The notes: generated by a model not told the origin, from the letters alone. Numbered from the stretch's first letter, positions 42,355-53,282 are shown. The stretch is DNA of 64,000 bases from Colwellia sp. BRX10-3 (GCF_014077505.1 NZ_JACGWA010000001.1:310001-374000), one strand, 5' to 3'. A program made the numbers and translations.

Positions 42355-43536
42355 CTAACCTAACAAGCTTAATGCGGCTTGTGGTAATTGGTTAGCTTGT
42401 GACAAGATTGACGTACCTGCTTGTTGCAAGATTTGGTTCTTAGTCAAGTTAGCTGTTTCTACTGCAAAGTCAGTATCTTGTATACGGCTACGTGACGCTG
42501 AAACATTTTCTTGGATGTTAGCAAGGTTACTAATCGTGTAACCAAATCTGTTTTGAAGTGCACCCAAATCAGAACGCTGTTCATCAATTTGTTTCAAAGC
42601 GGCATCAATTGACGTAAGTGCTAATTGAGCACCAGTACCATCTGAACCACTAATGTTAATTGAATTTACAGCTGTACCACCAACTGCAGTGTCTGCGCCA
42701 CCTAAGGTGCCAGCGCCAGGAGTAGTATTAAAAATACCTGCATCGGCTGCAACACTACTACCTGCCGTAACAGCAGTTACTTCATTTGTTGAGGTAAAAG
42801 TAATTGAACCAGAACCATCAGAAACGGCTCGAATACCTAAACCACCTACATTCTCATTAACTGCATCAATTAAGTCATCTGTACCTTGACCAACACCAAT
42901 GTCGAAAGTTACCGTGTTAGTACCCGATGCAGTTGTAACAGCAAAGGTAAGTGTTTCAGCAGCAGCAGCACCACCTACAACAGTATTATCAAATCCCGCT
43001 ATAGTAAGACTTTGACCAGATACTGTGCCTAAATCAGTCGCTTTTATGCTTGATAGACTTAAGTCTATTGTTTCATTAGCGTTGGCACCAACCTGGAAGC
43101 TTTTAGATGTAAAAGTACCATCTAATAATTTTTGGTCACCAAAGCTAGTAGTATCCGCAATTCGTGTTAACTCTGTGTTTAATGATGTCACCTCTTTTTG
43201 AAGTGCATCACGGTCGGCTGCTGAGTTTGAACCGTTAGCCGCTTGCAGTGCTAAGTCACGCATACGTTGTAATATATCTGTTGATGCTTGCATAGCACCC
43301 TCAGCAGTTTGTGCCATTGAGATACCGTCGTTAGCATTACGTTGAGCAACACCTAAACCATTAATTTGCGAAGTTAAACGGTTTGAAATTTGTAGACCAG
43401 CCGCGTCATCTTTAGCACTGTTGATGCGCATACCTGATGATAAACGTTGCATTGAGGTTTGTAGATCACCGCCTGATTTAGCTAGGTTACGTTGTGCATT
43501 AAGTGATGCTGTGTTTGTGATTACTGATAAAGCCAT
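42355..43536 (-). CDS. fliC: flagellin (first tandem copy)
   Basis: A 393-residue filament subunit. The conserved N-terminal D0/D1 helix region ([36 protein letters not shown]) and C-terminal region ([29 protein letters not shown]) flank a variable part (about 165-300) rich in Thr, Ala and Gly with a hook-IN-type motif. No signal peptide, as expected for type III export. It has a good sigma-28 site about 90 bases upstream. It is nearly identical in protein to the next copy. Confidence 0.97.
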   Translation of the reverse strand: MALSVITNTASLNAQRNLAKSGGDLQTSMQRLSSGMRINSAKDDAAGLQISNRLTSQINGLGVAQRNANDGISMAQTAEGAMQASTDILQRMRDLALQAANGSNSAADRDALQKEVTSLNTELTRIADTTSFGDQKLLDGTFTSKSFQVGANANETIDLSLSSIKATDLGTVSGQSLTIAGFDNTVVGGAAAAETLTFAVTTASGTNTVTFDIGVGQGTDDLIDAVNENVGGLGIRAVSDGSGSITFTSTNEVTAVTAGSSVAADAGIFNTTPGAGTLGGADTAVGGTAVNSINISGSDGTGAQLALTSIDAALKQIDEQRSDLGALQNRFGYTISNLANIQENVSASRSRIQDTDFAVETANLTKNQILQQAGTSILSQANQLPQAALSLLG

Positions 43537-43626
43537 AATAAAACTCCTGATTACAATATGTAATGCGTTAGTTAGTTAGTACATCAGGGGCTTTGTTAAA
43601 ATCATCAAGCTCCCGTTCTATAAATG

Positions 43627-43653
43627 GTAACGGCAGTTAAAATAATAACTTTA
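43627..43653 (-). promoter_or_regulatory. sigma-28 promoter for the first flagellin
   Basis: On the minus strand TAAAGTTA, 11 bases, then GCCGTTAC: 7 of 8 and 6 of 8 matches to TAAAGTTT-N11-GCCGATAA with exact spacing. The leader would be about 80 bases. Confidence 0.75.
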
Positions 43654-44014
43654 ATCTTTTTACAAAAAAAATATAAATCTACTAAAAAAAATAATTAAAC
43701 ACCTCTTAAAAAAACGCATAAAACCCTATTAATAAAGGCCTGTACGGTATTTTATTTATATGACTAAATTTAATAAATAAAACAATCAAGCATCTTCAAT
43801 TTTTTCAAATAGGCATAAAAGAGTGCTTTATGCCTATATATCGTAGCTTTTATCGACTTTACTAACTTACTTTTCAAATTCATTAACGTTATCTGACCAT
43901 ATATAATGGTAAGTAATTATTATGCTTCCTTCAGCAGCAGTATAATTTCACGACTCTATATTTACACTCTGCTTAATCATTCTCATTCATCTGTTTAATA
44001 AGCTGAAAAAAAGC

Positions 44015-44043
44015 AAAAAAAAAGCTGAACAATATGCTCAACT
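44015..44043 (-). terminator. terminator after the second flagellin gene
   Basis: On the minus strand AGTTGAGC pairs with GTTCAGCT (two G-U pairs, loop ATATT) and is followed by nine T residues. Confidence 0.85.
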
Positions 44044-44078
44044 TTTCAACTATTTTTACTTTTCTTTTCAGGCAACTA

Positions 44079-45257
44079 TTAACCACCAAGTAAGCTGATT
44101 GCTGCTTGTGGAATCTGGTTGGCTTGCGCCAAAATAGACGTACCTGCTTGTTGCAATATTTGATTTTTGGTCAAATTAGCTGTTTCTACTGCAAAATCTG
44201 TATCTTGTATACGGCTACGTGACGCTGAAACATTTTCTTGAATGTTAGCTAGGTTACTAATGGTATAACCAAATCTATTTTGAATCGCACCCAAGTCAGC
44301 GCGTTGTTCATCTATTTTTTTCAATGCCGCATCGATTGATTCCAGTGCCGCTTGCGCACCGGTGCCATCAGCACCACTGATATTAATTGCATTTACTGCC
44401 GTGCCACCAGTTGCTGTATCTGCGCCACCTAGCGTACCCGCACCAGGAGTTGAATTAAAAATACCCGCGTCACCCGCGACACTACTACTGGCCGTAACGG
44501 CTGTTACTTCATTCGTTGATGTAAAAGTAATTGAGCCTGAGCCATCAGAAATAGCACGAATACCTAGCGCACCGACATTATTATTTACTGCATCAATTAA
44601 ATCGTCAGTACCTTGACCTACACCAACATCAAAAGTTACCGTATTTGTACCCGATGCTGTGGTAACAGCAAAGGATAAGGTTTCAGCAGTAGCACCAACA
44701 ACGGTGTTATCGAATCCTGCAATAGTAAGGCTTTGACCCGATACTGCACCTAGATCAGACGCTTTGATACTTGATAATGACATTTCGATTGTTTCATTTG
44801 CATTAGCGCCTACTTGAAAACTTTTAGTACCAAATGTGCCATCAAGTAAAGTTTGATCACCAAATTTAGTTGTCTCTGCAATTCTTGTTAATTCTGTTTG
44901 CAAAGCAGTAACTTCTTTTTGTAATGATTCACGATCAGCTGATGAGTTTGACCCATTGGCAGCTTGCAGAGCTAAATCACGCATACGTTGCAAAATTTCG
45001 GTTGAGGCTTGCATTGCACCCTCAGCGGTTTGCGCCATTGAAATACCATCGTTAGCATTACGTTGGGCAACACCTAACCCATTAATTTGAGATGTTAATC
45101 GATTTGATATTTGCAAACCAGCAGCATCATCTTTAGCACTGTTAATACGCATACCTGATGATAATCGTTGCATAGCAGTAGCTAAGCCATCACCAGATTT
45201 AGTCAAGTTACGTTGAGCATTCAATGATGACGTGTTAGTTATTACTGATAAGGCCAT
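44079..45257 (-). CDS. fliC: flagellin (second tandem copy)
   Basis: A 392-residue flagellin with the same domain plan as the first copy and only scattered substitutions (for example [20 protein letters not shown] against [20 protein letters not shown]), plus one extra Gly at the C-terminus. The DNA differs at many synonymous sites, so the duplication is not recent or an assembly artefact. The upstream region has a degenerate -10-like AACTGGCGTTAC (45456-45467 region) similar to the first copy but with non-consensus spacing to TAAA, so the promoter is unclear. Confidence 0.96.
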   Translation of the reverse strand: MALSVITNTSSLNAQRNLTKSGDGLATAMQRLSSGMRINSAKDDAAGLQISNRLTSQINGLGVAQRNANDGISMAQTAEGAMQASTEILQRMRDLALQAANGSNSSADRESLQKEVTALQTELTRIAETTKFGDQTLLDGTFGTKSFQVGANANETIEMSLSSIKASDLGAVSGQSLTIAGFDNTVVGATAETLSFAVTTASGTNTVTFDVGVGQGTDDLIDAVNNNVGALGIRAISDGSGSITFTSTNEVTAVTASSSVAGDAGIFNSTPGAGTLGGADTATGGTAVNAINISGADGTGAQAALESIDAALKKIDEQRADLGAIQNRFGYTISNLANIQENVSASRSRIQDTDFAVETANLTKNQILQQAGTSILAQANQIPQAAISLLGG

Positions 45258-45564
45258 GATAGACTCCTAGAAATTTAAATTATCTTTAACATAGTTATGC
45301 GTTAGTCGGTTTGCCTTTTGTATCAAACTTCCAACACTGTATATTTCAGCCCTTGTTTATATTTACTAAAACTCATCATTAATAAAACAATGTATGCAAT
45401 GCATTTGGGCTTCATTGGCCTTAATAGCCAGTTTTTGCGATATAGGTTTACAACCTTGTAACGCCAGTTTTCTGTTTCTTAATTTAGATAAAAGCAACAT
45501 CTGTACCAAAATTAACCAATGTATTCTAATTACCTAATATAAATATCCATTAGTGGGTGATTTG
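45258..45564. other. intergenic region between flgL and the second flagellin
   Basis: 307 bases. It carries the leader of the second flagellin and a weak sigma-28-like site (TAAA, 17 bases, GGCGTTAC on the minus strand, 45458-45486). No clear terminator for flgL was seen. Confidence 0.4.
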
Positions 45565-46770
45565 TTATCTAATATAATTAAATAAATTTAAACCCTGTAC
45601 TTGCGTAAAGGTTTGCTGCGCGGCTTGTAGGGCTATTTTTGATTGTTCAAATGTTGATATCGCCTTGGCAAAATCAAGGTCTTCAATTGAAGACCTGCCT
45701 GCCGACAAATACAACGCAGTATCTAAGTGATTACTTTTTTGACGGTCAATAACTTGTAAATTAATGCCTGATTGCGCTCGACGAGACGTTAGGTGATTCA
45801 TGGAATCGCTTAATTGGTCAAGAATTCGATTAAAGTCAACTTGTACTTGTGGGTCTTCGCCTGCACCTGCCTTGCTATTTATCCAATCAATGGCTGAATT
45901 TATCGTGTCAAAAACACCAATATTTTGTTCAGGTGTAAGTGAGAAGTTATCGCCCGGCAACGGATTGCCGCTTAATTTAACTTCAATACCGTTAAAGGCA
46001 ATGGTTTGCCCAGGTGTATAACCGGAAACATTAGTTACGTTGCCCGCACCGTCAGTAATGGTTAAGTCAGTGGCCGTGGTAAAGTTAAATGTGAAGTCTG
46101 CTGGGTTTGTTGAGCTATTGTAAACACTGGCATCTGCAACAATGGCACTTTCAACGGCTAAACCTGAAGTGTTGGTGTTATAAGTAGCAGAAAAGTCACC
46201 AATAGCATTGGGTACTTTTTGAAAAACTTGTTCACCACTTTGGTTAGTGGCAATTGAAACGTTCTTTGCTATTTGTAGCTCTCTAACACCATTATCGCCG
46301 CGATAGTTCACCGAATTATCTGTTTGTTGCACAAATGGTGCATCATCAATTTGGTAACCTGCAAAAACATAACCACCCGATGCATCTTTGGTATTAGCAA
46401 TATCGAGTATTTGCTGTAAGCTTTGGCTAGCCTGCTGTCCAATAGAGGCAAGGTCATCAGCTGAGTACACGCCGTTATTGGCTTGTAGCATTAAATCTTT
46501 TAATTCATTCATAATACCTTCAGCATTCGCCAAGGTGGTATCGATTAAACTATTTTTATTTTCTGCTTGAGTAATATTACGTTGGTACTTATCAATACTG
46601 GCAAGATCATTCTTATAACCTGCTAACGTGCCAAAAGCTACAGCATCATCTTTTGCTGTAATAACGCGCTTACCCGTGGAAATATGATTAACTTGCTCGT
46701 TAACGCTGGCCTGCTGATTAGACATCTGCAAACCACTTTGAATATAAAATTGTGCTGTAGAAACGCGCAT
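45565..46770 (-). CDS. flgL: hook-filament junction protein FlgL (HAP3)
   Basis: A 401-residue junction protein. The N-terminus RVSTAQFYIQSGLQMSNQQASVNEQVNHISTGKRV (in part) and the C-terminus SIEDLDFAKAISTFEQSKIALQAAQQTFTQVQGLNLFNYI are typical. The middle part is Thr/Asn-rich. It follows flgK by 8 bases. Confidence 0.95.
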   Translation of the reverse strand: MRVSTAQFYIQSGLQMSNQQASVNEQVNHISTGKRVITAKDDAVAFGTLAGYKNDLASIDKYQRNITQAENKNSLIDTTLANAEGIMNELKDLMLQANNGVYSADDLASIGQQASQSLQQILDIANTKDASGGYVFAGYQIDDAPFVQQTDNSVNYRGDNGVRELQIAKNVSIATNQSGEQVFQKVPNAIGDFSATYNTNTSGLAVESAIVADASVYNSSTNPADFTFNFTTATDLTITDGAGNVTNVSGYTPGQTIAFNGIEVKLSGNPLPGDNFSLTPEQNIGVFDTINSAIDWINSKAGAGEDPQVQVDFNRILDQLSDSMNHLTSRRAQSGINLQVIDRQKSNHLDTALYLSAGRSSIEDLDFAKAISTFEQSKIALQAAQQTFTQVQGLNLFNYIR

Positions 46771-46778
46771 AATAACTC

Positions 46779-48779
46779 CTATCTAGTGGCTGCTAATAAA
46801 GTATCAAAAATGGTATTTGCCACTGAAATTATCTGTGACGACGCTTGGTAGGCTTGTTGGTATTTCAATAAATTTGCTGCTTCTTCATCAAGATTTACCC
46901 CTGACTTAGATTGATTGCGGTTATATGCTTGGGTAAACAACGCCTGTGCTGTATTAGCCACAAGTTCTGCAGAACTTGCGCTCGACCCAACTTCAGCTGT
47001 TGACGTAGCTAATGCTTGACTAAATGTTTGTTTGCCGCCACCAAGAATTTGCTGCTCTTGGGTTGCAGCCATTTGGGATGCATTACTGGCGTTACCTGAG
47101 CCAAAAGCGTCTGATACGGTGAATTTCTCACGGGCTAATGCCCCTTGCCCCACTGGCGAACCTGCTATTTCAATTTGAAAAGCGGCGGTGGCTGGTGAAG
47201 GTGGCATATCAATAACAGCTGTTGCACCCGCTGCAAAGCTACCACTGGCCAATGTCGCTGCCGGTGGTGGATTAGCCGCGTCGTAAACTCGATAATTAAA
47301 CGTGCCTGGTGCACTTTCATAAACATCGACCGTTAAATTTGCATTGGTACCTTGGGTAAAAGAGCGAGCAACTTCTGGGTCAGTGACATTAATAATACTC
47401 ACAGCGCCATTACTGATATTGTTATCATCCGCCTCAACCTCAATAGCAGAGCTTGCTGCAATGCCTTTAGGATCGGTAAGCGTTACCTGCATTAATGCAG
47501 CGCTATTTTCTGTTGGGCGAAGAGTAAAGCTGTCGTCAGCAATTGGTGTGCCTGAGTTAACTTTAAATTCAAAGCCGTAGTCTGTTGGATAAACACCAGG
47601 AGACGAAGCAACCAAAGTCGTTGTAGAGCCATCTCGAGGATTAGTCATTATGTAATCTGTACCATCATACTTAATGGTAAATTCATTAGTTGGGACTAAT
47701 GAAACGTCAGTAATTGTTATACCCGCTTCAACGTTGCCAGAATTTTTTGACGAGGCTAATACCCGAGAGTTTTGTAGATTAGTCGCATTGATATCAGTAA
47801 ATATATCTAAACCTTGTTTAGCATTTAAATCTAGTCCTTTGGCTTGCGATTGATTTAATGTTTGTGAAACTGCCATAGCTAAACGATTCAGTTCGCTGCG
47901 CGCTTTTGCGACATGCTCGTCTCGATATTCTATTTTAGCGGCAATAGCTCCACCGAGTTTAGTAGCGTCTAGTGCGACTTTACCGTTGCGACTATTTAAC
48001 TGTAATCTTGTTTGTAATGGATCCGGATTTCCAGCCTCAACACTCACCGTTAACGGCGTAATACCTGCTACAAGTGTTGCGCCATTGCCGATCATCACCG
48101 TCATAACGCCATGAGTATCTTCAATGGTACTAACCGAGGTATATTCACCCAGTTGGTTAACAAGTTGATCACGTTTATCTAATAAGTCATTAGGTTGGCC
48201 GGTTAGATTTAAGTCTTTATTCTGTAATATTTGTTCATTAATTTTCGCTAAATCAAGCGATATTTGCGATATTTTGCTCGCCATTTGCTCTATTTCGCCG
48301 TTAGTCGACTTTTCAAGCTGGTCTAAATTTTGATTTAAACTGTTAAAATCTTTTGCTAATACGTTAGCTTGGCTAAGGGCGATATTACGTAAACCAATAT
48401 CATTTGGATTGTCAGCTATGCCATTAACCGCTTGATAAAAACGATCAATAGAGCCGCCAATAGCTTCGCTTGAGAATGACATTATTTCGTTTAATTGATT
48501 AAGATCTAAACTAATTGAATCAGCATTACCCAAGTTACTTTTATTGAGTAATTGTTCTTTATAAGAAAATTGATCGTAAAGGCGGGTTATGTCTTGAACA
48601 TAAGTACCAGAGCCAACAAAGTTACCACCGTTAAAATTCCCAACTGCCGCACCCTGTTCAGTACGTTGACGGGTATAACCTTCGGTATTAACGTTAGCAA
48701 TGTTATGTCCTGTAGTCGCTAACTGTTGTTGCGCGGACAGTAAACCACTAACACCAGTTTGATACAGATTAATCGACAT
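46779..48779 (-). CDS. flgK: hook-filament junction protein FlgK (HAP1)
   Basis: A 666-residue protein that joins hook and filament. The rod-type N-terminus is YQTGVSGLLSAQQQLATTGHNIANVNTEGYTRQR (in part), and the C-terminal motif is SGVNLDEEAANLLKYQQAYQASSQIISVANTIFDTLL (in part). The central variable domain is long, as usual for FlgK. It lies 52 bases after flgJ; a short 8-bp hairpin (48803-48822) is in the gap. Confidence 0.96.
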   Translation of the reverse strand: MSINLYQTGVSGLLSAQQQLATTGHNIANVNTEGYTRQRTEQGAAVGNFNGGNFVGSGTYVQDITRLYDQFSYKEQLLNKSNLGNADSISLDLNQLNEIMSFSSEAIGGSIDRFYQAVNGIADNPNDIGLRNIALSQANVLAKDFNSLNQNLDQLEKSTNGEIEQMASKISQISLDLAKINEQILQNKDLNLTGQPNDLLDKRDQLVNQLGEYTSVSTIEDTHGVMTVMIGNGATLVAGITPLTVSVEAGNPDPLQTRLQLNSRNGKVALDATKLGGAIAAKIEYRDEHVAKARSELNRLAMAVSQTLNQSQAKGLDLNAKQGLDIFTDINATNLQNSRVLASSKNSGNVEAGITITDVSLVPTNEFTIKYDGTDYIMTNPRDGSTTTLVASSPGVYPTDYGFEFKVNSGTPIADDSFTLRPTENSAALMQVTLTDPKGIAASSAIEVEADDNNISNGAVSIINVTDPEVARSFTQGTNANLTVDVYESAPGTFNYRVYDAANPPPAATLASGSFAAGATAVIDMPPSPATAAFQIEIAGSPVGQGALAREKFTVSDAFGSGNASNASQMAATQEQQILGGGKQTFSQALATSTAEVGSSASSAELVANTAQALFTQAYNRNQSKSGVNLDEEAANLLKYQQAYQASSQIISVANTIFDTLLAATR

Positions 48780-48831
48780 GACCTAAACTCCTACAGTAAC
48801 CTTAATTTCAACAGTGAAATTACCGATGAAC

Positions 48832-49824
48832 TTATTTATTTAATAAGCCAGTTACTGTCCGAAGTGTTCCCATTATCTTTTTAGCGTAATTAGGGTCGGT
48901 AGCATAACCAGCACTTTGTAGGTTATGCAAAAATTGCTCCACATCTGTAGATTTTTCTAATGCGCCGCGATAACGCTCACTTTGAGTGAGTAAATTCAAG
49001 TAATCATTAACACTTTGACCAATAGACTCATACACCCTAAACGGCTCACGTTTTTTCACCATGGCACCGTTTTCAAACTCTAAGGTTTCTTTATGGGTTT
49101 TCTCGCCAGCCCAACGGCTATCAGCTTTAATATTAAATAAATTATTCGAACTCTCACCTGAATCGGTTTTGATGATTTTTTGGCCCCAACCGGTTTCTAG
49201 TGCGGCTTGGGCAATAACCACTTCAAATGGCACATTAATTTTGTCTTGCACGCGTTTAGCGTCGGCGGTTAAGGCAGTAACAAAATCTTTTGGCTCTTTA
49301 AATGTAGGGCTTTGCAACATACTCGAGGCTTGGGCTGCCATTGAGCCATTTGTTTGACGATCTTTATTAGGATCCTGATTCGCTGACGAGTCTTTGACTA
49401 AACTTACTGTGTTGACTAATGAAGGTTCGCTAATACGCACACTGCCTCGACTATCAAGGTTGCCATCGCTTCGTAAAATGGTATGCGGGGTAAAGTTTTC
49501 ACTGTCGCCACCAAGTTGACGAACGATTAACGGTGCAAGACCTAAAGCACCATTATTAGAAAGCTCGAGCGACATTTGTTGATCATGCATATCACGATAA
49601 AACTTGGTTGACTCAGAGTTCAGCGGACTATCAGATTCCAAAACTTCTTGCGCTTTACGCATGCTCTTCATCAGCATTTGCATAAAAATAGCTTCAAACT
49701 GCTTTGCAGCTTGTTCTAATGCGTCTTTTTTACTGGCGTTATCACCCGATTTCGCGTCTTGGCGGATCGAGTTTAAACCGTTAACGTCTAAAAAGTTTTG
49801 TGCGTCTGCAATACGTGTTGTCAT
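48832..49824 (-). CDS. flgJ: rod-assembly peptidoglycan hydrolase FlgJ
   Basis: A 330-residue two-domain protein. The N-terminal rod-cap domain (about 30-105) includes AAKQFEAIFMQMLMKSMRKA. The C-terminal glucosaminidase domain (about 175-328) contains the catalytic Glu210 in AQAALETGWGQK, LFNIKA and YESIGQSVNDYLNLL. It opens the cell wall for the growing rod. It lies between flgI and flgK. Confidence 0.96.
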   Translation of the reverse strand: MTTRIADAQNFLDVNGLNSIRQDAKSGDNASKKDALEQAAKQFEAIFMQMLMKSMRKAQEVLESDSPLNSESTKFYRDMHDQQMSLELSNNGALGLAPLIVRQLGGDSENFTPHTILRSDGNLDSRGSVRISEPSLVNTVSLVKDSSANQDPNKDRQTNGSMAAQASSMLQSPTFKEPKDFVTALTADAKRVQDKINVPFEVVIAQAALETGWGQKIIKTDSGESSNNLFNIKADSRWAGEKTHKETLEFENGAMVKKREPFRVYESIGQSVNDYLNLLTQSERYRGALEKSTDVEQFLHNLQSAGYATDPNYAKKIMGTLRTVTGLLNK

Positions 49825-49840
49825 AAGCTTTATTTGTTCA

Positions 49841-50935
49841 TTAAATAATGATCAAATCTCCACGTAATGCGCCCGCTTGATCTAGGGCTTCTAATATTGC
49901 CATTACATCACCAGGGCCTGCGCCCACTTGGTTTATAGCACGTACCAAGGCATCTAAAGTTACGCCGGGGTCAAAAACGAACATTCGTGAGTCGTCTTGC
50001 TTAACATCTATAATGGATTGATTAGTCGCTACCGTTTCGCCCGCTGCAAATGCATTGGGTTGTGAAACTGCCTCGACTTCATTAATGGTGACGGTAATGC
50101 CACCATGAGTTATCGCTGCTGGTAGCAGGCGCACGTCAGCGCCAATAACTATGGTACCGGTGCGTGAATTAACAATAATTTTTGCTGATGGCGTTCCCGG
50201 TTCAAACTCTAAGTTTTCTAAGGTTGCCAAAAAGCTAACACGATCAGCGGCATCTCTAGGGGCTGTAACTTGTACTGATGCGGCATCAATAGCACGTGCA
50301 GAACCAGAAATTAAGTTATTAATAGTGTCAGAAAGACGTTTTGCTGTTGTAAAATCAGCATTATGAAGATTAAAAGTAATATGATCACCAGAAGAAAAAG
50401 GCGATAACACTTCTCGCTCAACCATGGCACCATTAGCAATACGACCCACCGTTGGTGTATTAGCAATCACTTTTGAGCCGTCTAATCCTTCAGCGCCTAA
50501 GCCGCTTACAATTAAGCTGCCTTGAGCAACAGCATAAGCGTTGCCGTCAAGTCCCATTAAAATCGTTTGTATTAACGTACCGCCACGTAAGCTTTGCGCA
50601 CTGCCCATAGACGAAACAGTAACATCAATTTTTTGCCCTGGTTTTGAAAATGCCGGTAACTCAGCATGTACTGCCACAGCAGCAACATTTTTAATTTTTG
50701 GCTTTAAGTTCGTTGGCATTTTAATGCCAAAGTTACTTAACATAGTTTTAAAACTTTGTTCCGTAAACGGGCTTTGCTCGCCTGTACCCGGCAAACCTAC
50801 AACCAACCCATAACCTATTAATTGGTTGCTGCGCACACCAGCAACGTCAGCCAAATCTTTAATGCGTTGGGCATTTGCCTCTGGTAATAAAACCAAAGCA
50901 GATAAAAGCGCTAAACTTACTAAATATTTTTTCAT
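49841..50935 (-). CDS. flgI: flagellar P-ring protein FlgI
   Basis: A 364-residue periplasmic protein with a signal peptide (about 1-22, LVLLPEANA). The first mature part [30 protein letters not shown] and the C-terminal [35 protein letters not shown] (in part) are FlgI hallmarks. It forms the P-ring with help from FlgA. It follows flgH by 12 bases. Confidence 0.97.
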   Translation of the reverse strand: MKKYLVSLALLSALVLLPEANAQRIKDLADVAGVRSNQLIGYGLVVGLPGTGEQSPFTEQSFKTMLSNFGIKMPTNLKPKIKNVAAVAVHAELPAFSKPGQKIDVTVSSMGSAQSLRGGTLIQTILMGLDGNAYAVAQGSLIVSGLGAEGLDGSKVIANTPTVGRIANGAMVEREVLSPFSSGDHITFNLHNADFTTAKRLSDTINNLISGSARAIDAASVQVTAPRDAADRVSFLATLENLEFEPGTPSAKIIVNSRTGTIVIGADVRLLPAAITHGGITVTINEVEAVSQPNAFAAGETVATNQSIIDVKQDDSRMFVFDPGVTLDALVRAINQVGAGPGDVMAILEALDQAGALRGDLIII

Positions 50936-50947
50936 TATATTATCCTG

Positions 50948-51655
50948 CTAAATAGGCCACCATGAACTATTGAAGAACTTAGACAACCAGCCTTGCTCTT
51001 GCGCGTCAGCAAAGGTACCCGTTCCTGCATATTCAATACGAGCGTTAGCCACTTTACTGGAAGTAACCGTATTATTTGAGCTGATGTCTTGCGATCGCAC
51101 TATGCCTGTTAATCGAATATATTCATCACCATTATTCAATGACATCCACTTTTCGCCGCGGATCATCAAATTACCATTGGGAAGAACTCTCAAAACATGA
51201 ACAGAAATATTGCCAGCTAAGCTATTGCTCTGATCGGCTTTTGAGTCACCTTTAAAGTTTGACGTTTGGTCATAACCAAATTGTAATGCCTTGTTGTTGA
51301 AATTTATCGCCGCGCCACCAATACCCGTGATCGGATTAAGAGTGGCGTTATTGGCTTTTTTCAATTCAGTTTTGGCATTTTTATTTGCTTGTGTACTTTC
51401 ACTTAAAATCACTGAAATAATATCGCCGACTCGATGTGCTTTAGAGTCTGAATAGATATTATTTACATAGTTGACGTTAAAAAGTGAGCCCGTTGGCACT
51501 AAAGGTTCATCTTCCATTTCCGGCAAAATAGGTGCAAAGTCAGGATCATTAGGCATTGTTTTTGCCTGTTCAATACTGGCACAGCCAGTAAACAATATGG
51601 CGACTATGCTCACCGTAAATAAGGTGCTTAATAACGAAGATTTTTTGCCTTTCAT
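50948..51655 (-). CDS. flgH: flagellar L-ring lipoprotein FlgH
   Basis: A 235-residue outer-membrane lipoprotein with lipobox LFTGC (Cys25). Family segments include GSLFNVNYVNNIYSDSKAHRVGDIISVILSE (in part), LPNGNLMIRGEKWMSLNNGDEYIRLTGIVR (in part) and the conserved ARIEYAGTG. I use the ATG after GAGGAAGG; a 54-base longer in-frame version lacks sense as a lipoprotein signal. It lies between flgG and flgI. Confidence 0.96.
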   Translation of the reverse strand: MKGKKSSLLSTLFTVSIVAILFTGCASIEQAKTMPNDPDFAPILPEMEDEPLVPTGSLFNVNYVNNIYSDSKAHRVGDIISVILSESTQANKNAKTELKKANNATLNPITGIGGAAINFNNKALQFGYDQTSNFKGDSKADQSNSLAGNISVHVLRVLPNGNLMIRGEKWMSLNNGDEYIRLTGIVRSQDISSNNTVTSSKVANARIEYAGTGTFADAQEQGWLSKFFNSSWWPI

Positions 51656-51671
51656 GATACCTTCCTCAACT

Positions 51672-52460
51672 TTATAATTGCTGATTGATGTAGCTAAGCA
51701 TTTGGTCAACTGCTGAAATAACTTTCGAGTTCATTTCATAAACGCGCTGACTTTCAATAAGATTAACCAACTCTTCTGTCGTATTAACATTGGATGTTTC
51801 TAACGCTCCTTGCACTAATAGGCCATATCCGCCTAAGCCCGGAACACCCTCTTGTGGCGCGCCACTGACTGATGTTTCAACGTATAAGTTTTGTCCAATT
51901 GGCTCTAAACCTGTTGGGTTAATAAAATTAACGGTATTAATTTGTCCAACTACGGCGGGTTCAGCTTGACCTTGCAAAGTGACCGAAACTTCACCATCTT
52001 GTGAAACAATAATGCTTAAAGCATCCTCAGGCACAGTAACTTGCGGTTGTAATAAATAACCCGCGCCAGGCGTGACTACGTTACCTTCTTCGTCCATGGT
52101 AAACTGGCCATTACGTGAATAGGCAGACGAGCCGTCTGGCATCAAGATTTCAAACATACCTTCCCCCTGAATCATAAGATCCAGTGCATTATCGGTATTT
52201 AGCATGTCACCTTGGGTATGAATTTTTTGCGTTGCCACCACTTTGGTACCCGCACCTAACATTAAACCTGATGGCATTTCAGTGTCTTGCGCTGAACGAC
52301 CACCTGGTTGGTTAATATTTTGATAAAGTAAGTCTTCAAATACCGCGCGACTCTTTTTAAAGCCAATAGTACTGGCGTTGGCTAAGTTATTGGAAATAAC
52401 CGCAATCTCTTTTGTTTGCGCGTCTAAGCCTGTTTTACTAATCCATAATGCTGGGTTCAT
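51672..52460 (-). CDS. flgG: flagellar distal rod protein FlgG
   Basis: A 262-residue rod protein. N-terminus NPALWISKTGLDAQTKEIAVISNNLANASTIGFKKSRAVFEDLLYQ (in part) and C-terminus LVNLIESQRVYEMNSKVISAVDQMLSYINQQL (in part) are typical of FlgG. It lies between flgF and flgH. Confidence 0.97.
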   Translation of the reverse strand: MNPALWISKTGLDAQTKEIAVISNNLANASTIGFKKSRAVFEDLLYQNINQPGGRSAQDTEMPSGLMLGAGTKVVATQKIHTQGDMLNTDNALDLMIQGEGMFEILMPDGSSAYSRNGQFTMDEEGNVVTPGAGYLLQPQVTVPEDALSIIVSQDGEVSVTLQGQAEPAVVGQINTVNFINPTGLEPIGQNLYVETSVSGAPQEGVPGLGGYGLLVQGALETSNVNTTEELVNLIESQRVYEMNSKVISAVDQMLSYINQQL

Positions 52461-52482
52461 ACATCACCTCAAAATATTTTAT

Positions 52483-53226
52483 TTAAAACGCTCGCAATAA
52501 TGACGCTGCACTTTCATCAATTTCTTCAGCTGTTTTCATCATTTTTAACTGCATTTCAAATTGACGTTGCAGTGCGATCATATCGGTCATTTCACTAATA
52601 GGGTTTACGTTACTTGATTCTAATGAACCGCTCGCAACTCTTATCGTGACATCAGCCGGCTCATTGTTGCCGTCTTTACGACGAAATAAGCCATCGCTGC
52701 CTTTTTCTAGCAAGCGATTATCTGGGTTAACAAATTTAATTCTGCCGACTTCATCTTGAACAGTACTAGGCGCACCCTCAGGCTGAACCATAATGGTGCC
52801 ATCAGCAGAAATATTAAGTTTACTAATAGGTAACGGTAAAAATATTGGCCCACTATCGCCAATCACTAGATCACCTCTTGAGGTTTCTAGTGCGCCATTG
52901 TCATTTAATTTTAATTGGCCATTACGGGTATAGGCTTCACTACCATCTTTGGTTTGTACCGTTAACCAGCCTTGACCTTGAATAGCGAGATCGAGATCAC
53001 GCCCGGTACTCAATAATGCACCACTGTCAAAGTTTTGGCCTGCTCGTTCGGTCATTGAAAACACTCGAGTAGGCATACCTTCACCGAAAGCTTGCATTGC
53101 TCTAGCATTAGCTAAATCAGCTTTAAAGCCCGTAGTTTTGGCGTTAGCGAGGTTATTAGCATTCACTGATAAGGCTTGCATGTTTTGCTTCGCACCACTC
53201 ATGGCGATATACAGCAACTTATCCAT
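52483..53226 (-). CDS. flgF: flagellar proximal rod protein FlgF
   Basis: A 247-residue rod protein starting MDKLLYIAMSGAKQNMQALSVNANNLANAKTTGFKAD (in part), with the C-terminal rod helix VNPISEMTDMIALQRQFEMQLKMMKTAEEIDE (in part). I use the ATG matching family starts rather than a GTG four codons upstream. It begins the flgFGHIJKL series and has its own sigma-54 site 40 bases upstream, unlike species where flgB-flgJ form one operon. Confidence 0.95.
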   Translation of the reverse strand: MDKLLYIAMSGAKQNMQALSVNANNLANAKTTGFKADLANARAMQAFGEGMPTRVFSMTERAGQNFDSGALLSTGRDLDLAIQGQGWLTVQTKDGSEAYTRNGQLKLNDNGALETSRGDLVIGDSGPIFLPLPISKLNISADGTIMVQPEGAPSTVQDEVGRIKFVNPDNRLLEKGSDGLFRRKDGNNEPADVTIRVASGSLESSNVNPISEMTDMIALQRQFEMQLKMMKTAEEIDESAASLLRAF

Positions 53227-53265
53227 AATGAAATTCACCCATAATATTAATCATATTTGATGTGT

Positions 53266-53282
53266 TGCAAATAAAGTGCCAG
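53266..53282 (-). promoter_or_regulatory. sigma-54 promoter for flgF operon
   Basis: On the minus strand CTGGCACTTTATTTGCA matches TGGCAC-N5-TTGCA exactly, 40 bases before the flgF ATG. Confidence 0.88.

Larger units (their letters stand above)
43537..44078. other. intergenic region between the two flagellin genes
   Basis: 542 bases, strongly AT-rich. The left part holds the sigma-28 site and leader of the first flagellin, the right end the terminator of the second. The middle (about 43660-44010) shows nothing I can name. Confidence 0.5.

Noticed and set aside
42355-45257. Flagellin pair as an assembly duplication
   Set aside because: Many synonymous differences, different intergenic sequence and different promoter sites show two real genes.
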